43,244 nt of DNA from Bryobacterales bacterium (lineage in GTDB: Bacteria; Acidobacteriota; Terriglobia; Bryobacterales; Bryobacteraceae). Location of the stretch: contig PMKM01000106.1 in assembly GCA_003157745.1 (NCBI GenBank), positions 4,880 through 48,123 on the forward strand, given 5' to 3'. Positions 24,450-34,270 of the stretch are shown piece by piece (position 1 is the first letter of the stretch; every line of letters starts with the position of its first letter). The position numbers and the translations under genes are program-made. The notes under the pieces were generated by a model that saw only the letters and a program-made list of their open reading frames with translations, was not told the DNA's origin and searched no databases.

Positions 24450-25892
24450 ATGCCCGTTTCCGGCACCGACGTTTTCTTCGCTACCATCGCCGAACTGAAC
24501 GCCCGCCTCATCAAGAAAGAATTCTCGGCCGCCGAACTGGCCCACGCTTTCGCCGAGCGCATCGAGCAACTCGGCCCCCGCTACAACGCGGTCGCGCTCT
24601 CGCTCAAATCGCAGGTTCTGCGCCAGTCGCACTCGGTCGATAGGGACCTCCAAGCCGGCCGTCTCCGCGGCCCACTGCAGGGCGTTCCCTACGCCGTGAA
24701 GGACCTGCTCAGCTACGCCGGCCTGCCCACCACCTGGGGCGCCAAGCCTTACGCCACGCAGGTCTTCGAGTTCAGTGCGACGGTGATTGACAAGCTGAAT
24801 GGCGTGGGCGCGCTGCTCGCCGCCAAGCTCTCCCTGATCGAGCTCGCCGGCGCCGGCGGCTATCGCTCGCCCGCCGCATCGCTATTCGGCCCCGGACTCA
24901 ATCCATGGGACCGCACGCGCTGGTCCGGCGGTTCTTCGAGCGGACCTGCCTCCGCCGTCGCGGCTGGCCTGGTGCCCTTCGCCATCGGTTCGGAAACCAA
25001 CGGCTCCATCGTCACCCCGGCCGCATTCTGCGGGGTCACCGCGCTACGCCCTACTTACGGTCTGGTTAGCCGCCACGGCGCGATGGCGCTATCCTGGACC
25101 CTCGATAAGCTCGGCCCGTTCGCACGCTCCGCCGAGGATTGCGGCCTCATTCTGCACGCGATCGCCGGCAGCGATGGCAACGATCCTGGCTCCGCCGGCA
25201 AGAGTTTCTATTACACCCCGCAGTACGCGCGCCCGCTCGCCGGCCTGCGCATCGGCTTCGACCCCGCTGGGTTCGCCGACCGGCCCGAAGCCGCCGCGCG
25301 CCCCGCCTTCGCGGCCGCCCTCGATACTCTCAAGACCTGCGGCGTCCAATTGGTCGAAGCCGGTCTTCCGTCGTTTCCGTATCACGCCACTCTGGCCGCC
25401 ATTTTGGGCGCCGAACAGGCTTCCATCTTCGAGCCGCTGGTCTCGAGTGGTCAGGTCGACCAATTAGCCGATCCATCGCAGATAGCCGGTCTCAGGGCGA
25501 GTCTGGAGATCCCCGCCAAGGATTATTTGAAGGCCATGCGCATGCGACGTCTGTTGCAGGAGGCGATTCAGTTGATGTGGGCCGATCTCGACGCCGTGGT
25601 CGCTCCCGCCCGCGCCGGCATTGCCCCCAGGGTCGATCAGCCCCTGTCCGCCGCCCCCGCCGCCCTTCGGCCCACGCCCCCGGACGCCAAACACACCGGC
25701 TTCGATGCGCTCATCCCCGCGTCCAACTTAGCCGGGCTTCCCGCACTGATTCTGCCCTGTGGCTTCGCCGATAACATGCCGGTGGCGCTCCAGTTAGTCG
25801 GCCCGCCCTGGTCCGAGAACACGCTATTAGCCGTGGGCAATGCCTATCAGTCCCGCACCGATTGGCATCGGCGAAAGCCACCAGCCGGGTAA
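24450..25892 (+). CDS. Amidase-signature family hydrolase
   Basis: 480 residues. The amidase-signature triad is complete by alignment with the family: Lys84 (GVPYAVKD), cis-Ser162 (WSGGSSSGPASAVAAG) and nucleophile Ser186 (GSETNGSI), the last two 24 residues apart as in FAAH. The rest has LNPWDRTRWSG, PFAIGSETNGSI, TYGLVSRHGAMALSWTLDKLGPFAR and a C-terminal GFDALIPASNLAGLPALILPCGF. GatA and other amidases share these; GatA of the Gln-tRNA amidotransferase would usually sit with gatC/gatB, which are absent here. Substrate unknown (aryl or aliphatic amide). Third gene of the aroDE operon, 3 nt behind the small protein. No membrane or signal segment seen. Confidence 0.88.
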   Translation: MPVSGTDVFFATIAELNARLIKKEFSAAELAHAFAERIEQLGPRYNAVALSLKSQVLRQSHSVDRDLQAGRLRGPLQGVPYAVKDLLSYAGLPTTWGAKPYATQVFEFSATVIDKLNGVGALLAAKLSLIELAGAGGYRSPAASLFGPGLNPWDRTRWSGGSSSGPASAVAAGLVPFAIGSETNGSIVTPAAFCGVTALRPTYGLVSRHGAMALSWTLDKLGPFARSAEDCGLILHAIAGSDGNDPGSAGKSFYYTPQYARPLAGLRIGFDPAGFADRPEAAARPAFAAALDTLKTCGVQLVEAGLPSFPYHATLAAILGAEQASIFEPLVSSGQVDQLADPSQIAGLRASLEIPAKDYLKAMRMRRLLQEAIQLMWADLDAVVAPARAGIAPRVDQPLSAAPAALRPTPPDAKHTGFDALIPASNLAGLPALILPCGFADNMPVALQLVGPPWSENTLLAVGNAYQSRTDWHRRKPPAG

Positions 25893-25937
25893 GTGCGGGT
25901 GCCGAAGGTTTCAACCCCCCGCGGGCCCGCCCTGGTC

Positions 25938-28900
25938 TTACTCGATACTCAACGTCACCGTGTTAGCCGGGGCACCGTCCACAGTAACTAACAGGTTGAC
26001 TAACCCCGCCCCCGCCAGGCTGCGCGGCACTTGCAGGTTCACCTGGTCGAGTCCCGTGAATTGCGATTGGGCGCCGAAGTACGCTACCGGCAAGCTAACT
26101 CCGTTCGCGCTGGCGGCGAGTGCGCCCGCGTGCCGAATCCCCGTCCCGTAGAGCACGAGGAATACCTGCTCGCCGGCCGGACCCAGGTTGATCGGGTTAG
26201 GCACGTAGCGATTCGACGCCGCATCCCACACCGCCGCGCTGGCAATCGTCTGGCTTCCATCCGGGTTCCCGTAAACCACCTGTCCCGCATAGATGCCCTG
26301 CCCGGTCATATTGGCGGTGAAGATTCCCGGCGCGATGCTCCCGACCTGGATCACCGTCACTAGCGTGCCGCCGCCTGGCAGCGTAATCGTCACGGTGGCC
26401 AGGCCCGCGGCGATGCCCGCCGGTATCGCGAAGTTGATCTGACTGGCGGAGGCGAAGACGGCGGATAACTGCGCCGGGCGGGACATGCCGGCGCTGTCGG
26501 TAATCGTCACCGTCGCCCCGCCGAGCGATGTTGGCAACGGCTGCGCACCTGTGGTGTCTCCATTCAGCCCTGTGATCCCGTACAGGCTGGCTAGCTCATC
26601 GGGAGCGAAGACCGTGGTGAGCAACGCCGCCGCGCTGCTCACCGCAGGCAGCGCCGCGGAGGTGCTGGCGAGGAAATTGGCGTCTCCCGAATACACCGCC
26701 TCAATCGGCTGCGCCGCCACGTTCGACGGCACGGTAACCACCGCTGTTCCGTCCGATAAACTTGCGGTAGCGACCACGGCGCTGTTCGCCGTATTGACGA
26801 ACTGAACGCTGCCCGTCGGCGATCCCGTGCCCGGCGTCACCGGAGTAACATTCGCAGTCAGCGTCAATTGTCCGGAGGCCACGGCCAGGTTGAGCGAAGT
26901 GTTCGTCGCCGCCTGTAGCGTCGTCGCCTGTCCTACCGTCACAACGATCATGCGGAAACTCCCCAGCCACGTGCCGTCGCCGCTGTATTCCGCGGTGACC
27001 TCATTGCCGCCCGCGACGAGCCCGGTCAACGTGAAAGCCGCCGTCCCGGAAGCGAGTGCAACCGTGCCCACCGGCGTGCCGGGGGTGAACGCCGTGCCGC
27101 CGACCAGGAACGTGACTTGTCCGGTGGGAGGCGCGAACCCGGCCGGCGCCGTCGTGGGCGAGACCGTTGCTGTCGCTACCACCGCTTGCCCATACACGGG
27201 CGAGGCCGGCGACACGGTCAGCGTCACCGTAGTCACTGCGCTCACCGCCTGGCTATAACTGGCCTGCGCGGCCGGATAAATGCTATCGCCGCCGTACTGC
27301 GCGACGATGGTATGCGAACCACCGCCCAACATAGCCGTCGTATAAGCGGCCTGCCCGTCGGACACAGTCACCGCGCCCAGCGGTTTTGTGCCGTCCAGGA
27401 ACTGCACCGTTCCCGTGGGGGAACCCGATGGTGCCCCAACACTCGAGACGCTCGCGGTGAAGGTCACCGATTGTCCCAACGTCGACGGGTTGGCGCTGCT
27501 TGCGAGCGTCAGCGAGGAACCAGCCAGATACCCCACGGACGACGTGCTGCCGCTGAAATTAGCGTCCCCGGAATAGATCGCCGTCACAGCGCCGGGCGTG
27601 ACACCGGGCAAGGCAGCCGTCAAGCCGCTCAGCGGCACCGTTCCCAGCACCGTGCCGCCGCGCAGGAACTGTACCGAACCCGTCGGCGTTCCTGCGCCTG
27701 GCGGTGTTACGGAAACCGTCGCCGTCGCGATCTGCCCATTCACGCCGAGCGCGACGGCGGTGGCGGCCTTATTCACCACCAGCGTGGAATCGTCCAACAA
27801 CGCGGCTGCCTGCGCCGCTGAAATGGCCTGGTAGACCGAATCGCCCGAGTAACTCGCACTCAGCGGATGGATGCCGGCGGCGAGAACTCCCAAGCTGAAC
27901 GTGGCGACTCCGCCGCTGAGGGTTTTCGTTACTCCCGTCCCGTTATCCACCGTCAATGTGACCGTGCCTGTTGGTATCGTCGCCAGGCTGGTGACCACCG
28001 TTACAGTGACCGACGCTCCGACTCCATAAGTGACCGGGGCAGCGCCGACGGTAAGGCCAGGCTGTACCTGGGTCACCTGGAAGCTCTGGTTGACCGGCGT
28101 GGCAGCCGCGTAGGTGACGTTGCCGCTCTGCGTGGCCCGGATGGTGCAGGTGCCAACCGAGACCAGGGTCACCGTCGCAGCCGATACCGTACAAACGGGC
28201 GCGGTCTGCGAAGCGAAGCTCACCGTCAGATTCGACGATGCGGTCGCGCCGATCGTGAAGGGGGCGGCGCCGTAGGCCTGATTCGAGAGAGCGTTGAAGG
28301 TGATGCTCTGGCTGGTCTGACTTGCCGCGACCGTGTTCGATGTTCCCGTGATCGACGAAGTCACCGTGTCGGTTGCCCTGAGGGTCTGATTGCCCGCCGT
28401 CGCCATGGTCGCCGAAAACGTCCCGGTTCCAGCAGTTAGCGTGGAGTCAGACGGCAGAGTCGCCGATCCATCCGTGCTGGTGAAATGGACCGTGCCGGTG
28501 TAGCCGGCGGCGGTGTTGTTGTACTGGTCCTGAGCGGTCACCGAGAAACTGAAACTGACGCCCGCGGTCGCCGACGATGGCGCGGTCACGGCGAAATGGC
28601 TCGCCGTTCCGGCTGTGTTAGTCAGCGAAAAGTTCACGGTGGTCAGACCGGTTGCCGCGGCCGTCACGGCATAGGGGCCGCCGGCCGTCGAGCTCGCCGT
28701 GAATGGGGCCGATGCCACTCCGAAAGCGTTGGTCGTCACCGCGATCGTGTTCGTCGAGTTACTGAACGTGCCCGACGCGCCGGAAGCCAGTGCGGTAAAA
28801 GTCACGCTCACGCCAGACACCGGATTGTTGCCGGCGTCCTTCACCGTAACCGCCAGCGGATTCGCAAAGGCCGTGCCGACCGCCGCCGATTGCGGCGTTG

Positions 28901-31900
28901 TGCCCGGGTTCGCCGCCATCGACGTGGGAGCCCCGGCCGTGTTGGTGAGCGAGAAGTTTACCGTGGTAAGACCGGCTACCGCGGCGGTCACGGTATAGGC
29001 GCCGCCCACCGTTGAGTTCGCGGTAAACGGAGCCGAAGCTACTCCGGAAGCGTTGGTCGTCACCGTGATCGTGTTCGTCGAGTTACTAAACGCGCCCGAG
29101 GCGCCGGAAGCCGGCGCGGTAAAGGTCACGCTTACGCCAGACACCGGGTTGTTGCCGATGTCCTTCACGGTAACCGCCAGCGGATTCGCATACGCCGTGC
29201 CGACCGCTGCCGATTGCGGCGTTGTGCCCGAGTTCGCCGCCACTGACGAAGGAGCCCCGGCCGTGTTGGCGAGCGAGAAGTTCACCGTGGTAAGACCGGC
29301 CACCGCGGCCGTCACCGTGTAGGGCCCGCCTGCCGTCCAGTTCGCCGTGAAGGAACCGGCCGAGGCAACGCCGGAGGAGTTCGTCTGCACCACGATCATG
29401 TTGCTCAAATTACTGAACGCGCCCGTTGCGCCGGCTAATGGAGCGGTAAAGGTCACGCTCGCGCCCGGCACGGGGTTGTTAGCCGCGTCCTTCACGGTGA
29501 CGGAGAGGTTCGTGCCGAACGACGTGTTGACGGCGGCCGTTTGCGGCGAGGTGCCCGAACCGGCGGCCATGCTGGCCGGCACTTGTACCACGGCCAGGCT
29601 GAGGGTGCCGCTAGTGGCCGAAGCCGCGGCGGTGCCACCCGAGGCGGTCGCCGCATTCGTCGTCGTGGGGTTGACCGCGGTAGCCGCAACCGCGACATTG
29701 ATGCCGATCGCGTTGAAAGACGTGCCGCCATTCACCGCTTGCGTGCTTGAGCAGGTGATGGCGGTCGTCCCCGAGCAGCTCCAGCCGGCGCCGCTAAAGG
29801 ACACGGCCGTAAAACCGGTGGGCAGCGTCTCAGTCACTGTGGTCGTGCCCGAGGTGACGCTCGATGCGCCAGCCGTGTTCGACACAGTAATGGTGAGCGT
29901 TCCGCTGGTGGCCCCCTGCGTGAACGTGCCTATGTATCCTTCGGCCACGCCAAAGACCGGAAGCACAATCACGTTGATCTGGCCGCTGGTGCCGGTGATG
30001 GACGAACTCCCGAGATCGGTCGCGGTGACGGTTTGGTTACCCGCCGTTGTCAGCGTCGCTGAAAAGGTCCCCGCACCCGAGGTCAAAGTGGAGTTGGACG
30101 GCAGAGTTGCCGATCCATCGCTGCTCGAGAAGTGAACCGTGCCCGTGTAACCGGTCGCCGTGTTATTGCCGGCGTCCAGTGCCGTAACCGTGAAACTGAA
30201 CGACGTTCCCGAGGTTGCCGAGGAAGGCGCCGACACCGAGAAATGCGTGGCCGCGCCGACGGTGTTGCTGAGTGAGAAGTTCACCGCGGTCAGGCTGCCC
30301 GACGACGCCGTCACCGTGTAGGGGCCGCCCATCGTCAGGTTCGCCGTGAATGAACCGGCCGATGCCACGCCGGAAGAGTTCGTCTGCACCGTGATCGTAT
30401 TGGTCGAGTCACTGAACGTACCCGATGCCCCCGATGACGGCGGCGCGGTAAAGGCCACATTCACGCCAGAGACCGCGATCCCGCCCGCGTCGGTCACAGT
30501 GACGGAGAGGTTCGTGCCGAATGCGGTGTTGATCGCGGTCGATTGCGGCGAGGTGCCGGAATTGCCGCCCATACTGTACGGCACCTGCGCCACCGCGAAC
30601 GTGTCCGTTAAGCTGGTTGCATCAGCCAAAGCGCCGCCGCCCGAGGCCGTGGCCGCATTCGTGGTAGTCGATTTGAGGGCGCTGCTCGGCACAGCTACCG
30701 TGATATCGATCTCATTGAATGACGAGCCGCCGGCTACTGCATCCAAACTGGTGCAGGTGATCGCGTTGGTCCCCGAGCAAGTCCAACCGGTGCCGCTGAA
30801 GGACGCGGCGGTGAATCCGGTGGGCAGCGTCTCGGTCACTGTGGTCGTGCCCGCCGTCGATGCACTGCCCGTGTTCGACACCGTGATGCTGAGCGTGCCG
30901 CCGGTTTGCCCCTGCGTGAATGTGCCGCTGTGCGCTTCGGTGACGCTGAGGATGGGTGTCGTAGATATGGATATATGGTCGGCCGGGCTAAGTACGGTAG
31001 GTGTCCCGAACAAACCCGGGGCGCCCTCCGATACCTCGGGGGAGTTATCGCCGCCGGTCGCGCTGGCCGAAACGTTCAAGTTCAGCACCAGTTGGCCGTA
31101 AGAATCAGTGCCTTGCACCACATCCGCATTGGTGCAGGTCACGGTGGTAGTGCCGGAGCAACTCCAGTCGTTCGCGGGGATCGAGACGCCTGCGAAAGTC
31201 AGGCCGTTTGGCAGAGTATCGGTGATTGTGACGGGGTATGCGCTGCCTCCCGAAGTCACTGCCGCCACGCTCGTATTGCTTACGTTCAGCGTGATCTGTC
31301 CGGTGCTGCTTTGGATGAAACTCGCCGGGCTATGCGTTTCCGTAACCGTAAACGTGGGAACGTGGGGCGTGAGATTCAGGCACCAGCCGCTCAGGCCGTT
31401 GCCGGCGCTGGCCAGCGTGCTGGTGTGGTCATAGAAGAACAGGTCCCAACTGCCGTTGGGAGCGGCGCCGCTGAAAACCGAGGCGAATGTGGAGCTGCCG
31501 TTGGTGGCCGCCGAGTGAATGGTACCAGGCACGGCGTAAAACGGACTGCTCGAGAAGACCAAGGGCGGGAAAGAGCCGCTGGCTGGGTCGCTGGTCGGTT
31601 TGTACGGGCCAGTACCGAGCGTCGCAGGCACCTGCCCGCTAGCGCTGTCTGCGAACAGCAGGCTCGAGAAGGTGGAAGCCGAACTGTCACCGCCGGCTCC
31701 CGAGAAGAAATCGAGGTTACCGCCCGGGCCGACCAATAGCGACGTCAGGAAATCCGGACGCAGATCCTTGAAGTTCGTCAGCGCGACGCTCACCGTGTTG
31801 ACCGTGCCGAAGAGGCCAGCCACGGTGATGTTGGAAGGATTGGGATACGCGGCGCCGCCGCCGACGCTATTCTGGTTCGGAATCTTAATCGCGCCGGTAT

Positions 31901-33914
31901 TGCAGTAAGTCAGCACGCCACCGGTCAACGTAGTGGAAACGGAGTCGTCGATCCGCTGATCATAGCTGCCAATGCTCTGGTTGAAGCCGGTATCGCCGGA
32001 GTAAGTCGCCGTAATCGTATGGTCGCCCTCGGCCAGCGTGGAGACGTTGCAGGTGGCGGTGGCCGAATTAGTCCCGCCGGCGGCGAGCGCCACGCTGCCG
32101 CAGCCGGAAATCGTGGTGTTGGTGAGGCCGTCCTTGAACCCGACAGTGCCGGTGGGCGTGGCCGAGCCGCTGGTGACGGTGGCGGTGATCGCGACCGTCG
32201 CCCCAGTGGCCGCCGGGTTGGGCGATCCGCTCACCACGGTTGTAGTCGAGACTCCGGTAGCCGGCGTAATCGCGAGACACCAGCCGCCGATGTTCAACGT
32301 CTGGTTGTCCGTATAGGCGAACAGACTCCAGGTTCCGTTGGCGGTAATGCCGTCAAAGGTGGAGAACAGGGTTGCCGTGCCCACCGTAGCCGGGATGCCA
32401 ACCCCGACATAGGTGCGGGTGGCGGCGGTGGCCGGCACGGTCGGCTCTTCGCTGGGAGGCGTTGTGGGCAAGGTCTGAATAAACGCCGCGGGCGTCGAGT
32501 AGAGGGCCGTCGGCGCGTAGGTGAGCGCGCCGTTGCCGACGAGTGGATTGGCACCGGTGGCCGGCGCGCCGCTATCGGAGAAGGTGACGCTGCCGGTATT
32601 GGTGGTCGTGCCGGTGCCTCCGCCAAGTGCCGACATCAGCACCATGGCCGCGCCGTTGGGTGCCTTCAGCAGCAGAACCGCGTCTCTTCCCTGGTCGGCG
32701 AAAGTGTAATTCTTCACTTGAACCGTGACGTCCTGGACGGCGTTACTAATGCCGCTCACTGTGACGACCGAAGGAAACGGCGCCATGTTGGTCTGCGAAT
32801 TTCCCGCGATCGTTCCCGCGTTGCAGAAGACATCGGTTCCGCCCGACGTGGTCGGGTTATTCACCCACTCATAGTAAGGGGAGGTCGTGGAACTGGCGGT
32901 GAAGCCGCTACCCGGATTGTAGGTCGCGTTGATGTCGGCGATGCCCTCGGTCGCCAGGGCGGTGGTGGCGCAATTCGCCGTGACAGTGGCCCCGCTTCCG
33001 GTCAGTGCCACGTTGCTGCACAGCGTGGTGGTCGAGCCGCCGGCATACGGCGTGGAGGTGAACGTGACGGTGCCGGTGGGGGTGGCGGAGGTGCTGGTAT
33101 TGGCGACCGAGGCGGTGAACGTGACGCTCGCCGCCGCCGTGATGGGATTCGCGGTGGCAGTCGAAATCGTCGTGCTCGTCGTGTCGTTGCTGGTACCGCT
33201 CGAATAGATCGACAGGGTCCAGCCGGTGAAGGAAGCCGTGCAGGATGGGTAGTCGTCGGAGATCATGTACAGGCCCCAGGTGCCGTTGGCCTGCTTTCCA
33301 TTGAACACACTGTTGTAAGTGCCCGTGCCATTCGACGCCGCCATGGTGGCGGCGCTCAAGGTGCCCGGGCCCGGACTTGGGTAGGCGTCCTGTGACGGTG
33401 AAGCGCCCTGCACCGCCCAGAAAGAGCCTGGCGCGTAGCTGCCCAAGCTTCCGGTCAGCGTAGCGGTTGCCCCGCCGGGCCAGTTGGCGGGATAGTACGG
33501 CATGGCCGAGCCGTTGCTGGCGATGGTGATGCTGCCGTTGGAAACGGCCTGCTGGACGCCGCCGGCGGCGGACATGATCTCCAGGAACTGTCCCCCCGGG
33601 CCTTTGAGCAGATACGCGATGCTGGTGGTGCCGGAGCAGTTACCGCTGTTGTAGGGCGCGTTGATTCCGCTGATCGTCACCGAAAAGGGATGCGTGACGT
33701 CGGCGGTTACGGTTGAGGCGCCTCCGCCTACGGTGATCGTCGAGGGATAAACACTGGCCTCACAGGGAGTGGAAAGAATGGAGCAACTGTTATCGCCCGC
33801 GGTTGTGACGCTGGCGCCCGGCCCAGGGCCATAAGAAGTTTGCGCCGATGCGACGCCCGCCCCAAGCACGGCGGCCAATAACGTGACAAAGAACAAAGCT
33901 CTAGCCCGCACCAT
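25938..33914 (-). CDS. Giant secreted Ig-like repeat protein with P-domains and Solibacter C-terminal domain
   Basis: 2658 residues, ATG 33914 with gggagg before it. Signal peptide (LFFVTLLAAVLGAGVASAQ). Then three P-domain-like modules (about 60-235, 360-560, 665-860; each with NGTW or NGSW near the end) separated by Ig-like Big_3-type domains (TPTGTVTFTS, YSGD motifs). DUF11-like repeats follow (about 860-1095 and 1318-1445: TVTETLPTGFTAASFSG), then Big_1-type 108-residue repeats (1445-1765) with NTAGAPTSMAANPGT, a few HF-type Ig units, then Big_3 repeats (about 1945-2410). The last 240 residues match the TIGR03437 Solibacter C-terminal domain (FAPDELASLYGITG, APGIFTANMTGQGIYAGQ, ASANGVSLPVAYFG). 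Probably a cell-surface or released adhesin-like protein. No enzyme domain is visible. Confidence 0.9.
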   Translation of the reverse strand: MVRARALFFVTLLAAVLGAGVASAQTSYGPGPGASVTTAGDNSCSILSTPCEASVYPSTITVGGGASTVTADVTHPFSVTISGINAPYNSGNCSGTTSIAYLLKGPGGQFLEIMSAAGGVQQAVSNGSITIASNGSAMPYYPANWPGGATATLTGSLGSYAPGSFWAVQGASPSQDAYPSPGPGTLSAATMAASNGTGTYNSVFNGKQANGTWGLYMISDDYPSCTASFTGWTLSIYSSGTSNDTTSTTISTATANPITAAASVTFTASVANTSTSATPTGTVTFTSTPYAGGSTTTLCSNVALTGSGATVTANCATTALATEGIADINATYNPGSGFTASSTTSPYYEWVNNPTTSGGTDVFCNAGTIAGNSQTNMAPFPSVVTVSGISNAVQDVTVQVKNYTFADQGRDAVLLLKAPNGAAMVLMSALGGGTGTTTNTGSVTFSDSGAPATGANPLVGNGALTYAPTALYSTPAAFIQTLPTTPPSEEPTVPATAATRTYVGVGIPATVGTATLFSTFDGITANGTWSLFAYTDNQTLNIGGWCLAITPATGVSTTTVVSGSPNPAATGATVAITATVTSGSATPTGTVGFKDGLTNTTISGCGSVALAAGGTNSATATCNVSTLAEGDHTITATYSGDTGFNQSIGSYDQRIDDSVSTTLTGGVLTYCNTGAIKIPNQNSVGGGAAYPNPSNITVAGLFGTVNTVSVALTNFKDLRPDFLTSLLVGPGGNLDFFSGAGGDSSASTFSSLLFADSASGQVPATLGTGPYKPTSDPASGSFPPLVFSSSPFYAVPGTIHSAATNGSSTFASVFSGAAPNGSWDLFFYDHTSTLASAGNGLSGWCLNLTPHVPTFTVTETHSPASFIQSSTGQITLNVSNTSVAAVTSGGSAYPVTITDTLPNGLTFAGVSIPANDWSCSGTTTVTCTNADVVQGTDSYGQLVLNLNVSASATGGDNSPEVSEGAPGLFGTPTVLSPADHISISTTPILSVTEAHSGTFTQGQTGGTLSITVSNTGSASTAGTTTVTETLPTGFTAASFSGTGWTCSGTNAITCTSLDAVAGGSSFNEIDITVAVPSSALKSTTTNAATASGGGALADATSLTDTFAVAQVPYSMGGNSGTSPQSTAINTAFGTNLSVTVTDAGGIAVSGVNVAFTAPPSSGASGTFSDSTNTITVQTNSSGVASAGSFTANLTMGGPYTVTASSGSLTAVNFSLSNTVGAATHFSVSAPSSATSGTSFSFTVTALDAGNNTATGYTGTVHFSSSDGSATLPSNSTLTSGAGTFSATLTTAGNQTVTATDLGSSSITGTSGQINVIVLPVFGVAEGYIGTFTQGATSGTLTITVSNTAGASSVTSGTTTVTETLPTGFTAVSFSGAGWSCSGTTAITCSSTQAVNGGTSFNAIGINVAVAATAVNPTTTNAATASGGTAAASATSGTLSLAVVQVPASMAAGSGTSPQTAAVNTSFGTNLSVTVKDAANNPVPGASVTFTAPLAGATGAFSNLSNMIVVQTNSSGVASAGSFTANWTAGGPYTVTAAVAGLTTVNFSLANTAGAPSSVAANSGTTPQSAAVGTAYANPLAVTVKDIGNNPVSGVSVTFTAPASGASGAFSNSTNTITVTTNASGVASAPFTANSTVGGAYTVTAAVAGLTTVNFSLTNTAGAPTSMAANPGTTPQSAAVGTAFANPLAVTVKDAGNNPVSGVSVTFTALASGASGTFSNSTNTIAVTTNAFGVASAPFTASSTAGGPYAVTAAATGLTTVNFSLTNTAGTASHFAVTAPSSATAGVSFSFSVTAQDQYNNTAAGYTGTVHFTSTDGSATLPSDSTLTAGTGTFSATMATAGNQTLRATDTVTSSITGTSNTVAASQTSQSITFNALSNQAYGAAPFTIGATASSNLTVSFASQTAPVCTVSAATVTLVSVGTCTIRATQSGNVTYAAATPVNQSFQVTQVQPGLTVGAAPVTYGVGASVTVTVVTSLATIPTGTVTLTVDNGTGVTKTLSGGVATFSLGVLAAGIHPLSASYSGDSVYQAISAAQAAALLDDSTLVVNKAATAVALGVNGQIATATVSVTPPGAGTPTGSVQFLRGGTVLGTVPLSGLTAALPGVTPGAVTAIYSGDANFSGSTSSVGYLAGSSLTLASSANPSTLGQSVTFTASVSSVGAPSGSPTGTVQFLDGTKPLGAVTVSDGQAAYTTAMLGGGSHTIVAQYGGDSIYPAAQASYSQAVSAVTTVTLTVSPASPVYGQAVVATATVSPTTAPAGFAPPTGQVTFLVGGTAFTPGTPVGTVALASGTAAFTLTGLVAGGNEVTAEYSGDGTWLGSFRMIVVTVGQATTLQAATNTSLNLAVASGQLTLTANVTPVTPGTGSPTGSVQFVNTANSAVVATASLSDGTAVVTVPSNVAAQPIEAVYSGDANFLASTSAALPAVSSAAALLTTVFAPDELASLYGITGLNGDTTGAQPLPTSLGGATVTITDSAGMSRPAQLSAVFASASQINFAIPAGIAAGLATVTITLPGGGTLVTVIQVGSIAPGIFTANMTGQGIYAGQVVYGNPDGSQTIASAAVWDAASNRYVPNPINLGPAGEQVFLVLYGTGIRHAGALAASANGVSLPVAYFGAQSQFTGLDQVNLQVPRSLAGAGLVNLLVTVDGAPANTVTLSIE
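28617..29588. repeat. Three tandem 324-bp coding repeats (108 codons)
   Basis: Motifs such as the gagaagttcaccgtggt block recur at 28617, 28941 and 29265, exactly 324 bp apart, with high identity for the first two and a diverging edge on the third; a more distant copy lies at about 30270-30560. They encode the Big_1-type domains of the giant protein. Such identity suggests recent duplication or gene conversion. Confidence 0.85.
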
Positions 33915-34089
33915 ATTTCCTCCCGTTAGCGGAACAAGTGTAACACATGAGTTTCAGGACGGTTAGAGTAAGTTAGCGGATAGGGTACTAAGGTATGGTT
34001 ATGGGGCGACCTTGGCCGGGACGCAGAGGATGACCGCGCTTCCGCATTTGTATTATTTTGCGCAATCAAATCGGAATTTCAGAAATCCA

Positions 34090-34119
34090 TTGACAATAGA
34101 ATCCCTCTGGTGATATCTA
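34090..34119 (+). promoter_or_regulatory. Putative promoter of the tail-collar operon
   Basis: Perfect TTGACA (34090-34095), 18-bp spacer, then TATCTA (34114-34119, only first three bases match consensus). AT-rich DNA upstream could aid it. Implied leader about 145 nt. Confidence 0.35.
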
Positions 34120-34241
34120 TGACACGAGTGTAAACTGCTTGGGCCGCAGTGGCGCGGAACAGGCTGACAGGCCTGCACCGGCCGGGGGCGGGCAACTCGC
34201 TTCGTGCATGCGGGGCATAAAGGAAATGTGTGTCGTTTGAT

Positions 34242-34263
34242 CGGGAGAGGTTCTCCCGGGAGG
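34242..34263 (+). promoter_or_regulatory. Hairpin abutting the ribosome site of the first tail-collar gene
   Basis: CGGGAGA-GGT-TCTCCCG (34242-34258), 7-bp stem, runs straight into gggagga (34258-34264) seven bases before the ATG at 34271. The last stem base is the first base of the Shine-Dalgarno. It could insulate or modulate initiation. Confidence 0.4.
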
Positions 34264-34270
34264 ATATTTT

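Larger units (their letters stand above)
33915..34270. other. 356-bp divergent intergenic region
   Basis: Lies between the giant protein (minus) and the tail-collar genes (plus). It holds an AT-richer block (about 34045-34090), a candidate plus promoter (34090-34119) and the leader of the tail-collar operon with an SD-adjacent hairpin. A minus frame across part of it (from about 34870) is a shadow. For the giant gene no consensus promoter stands out. Confidence 0.6.

Noticed and set aside
32019..33395. 458-codon plus-strand frame opposite the giant protein gene
   Set aside because: Arg/Gly-rich composition typical of high-GC shadows; the opposite strand has a signal peptide, Ig domains and a good ribosome site.
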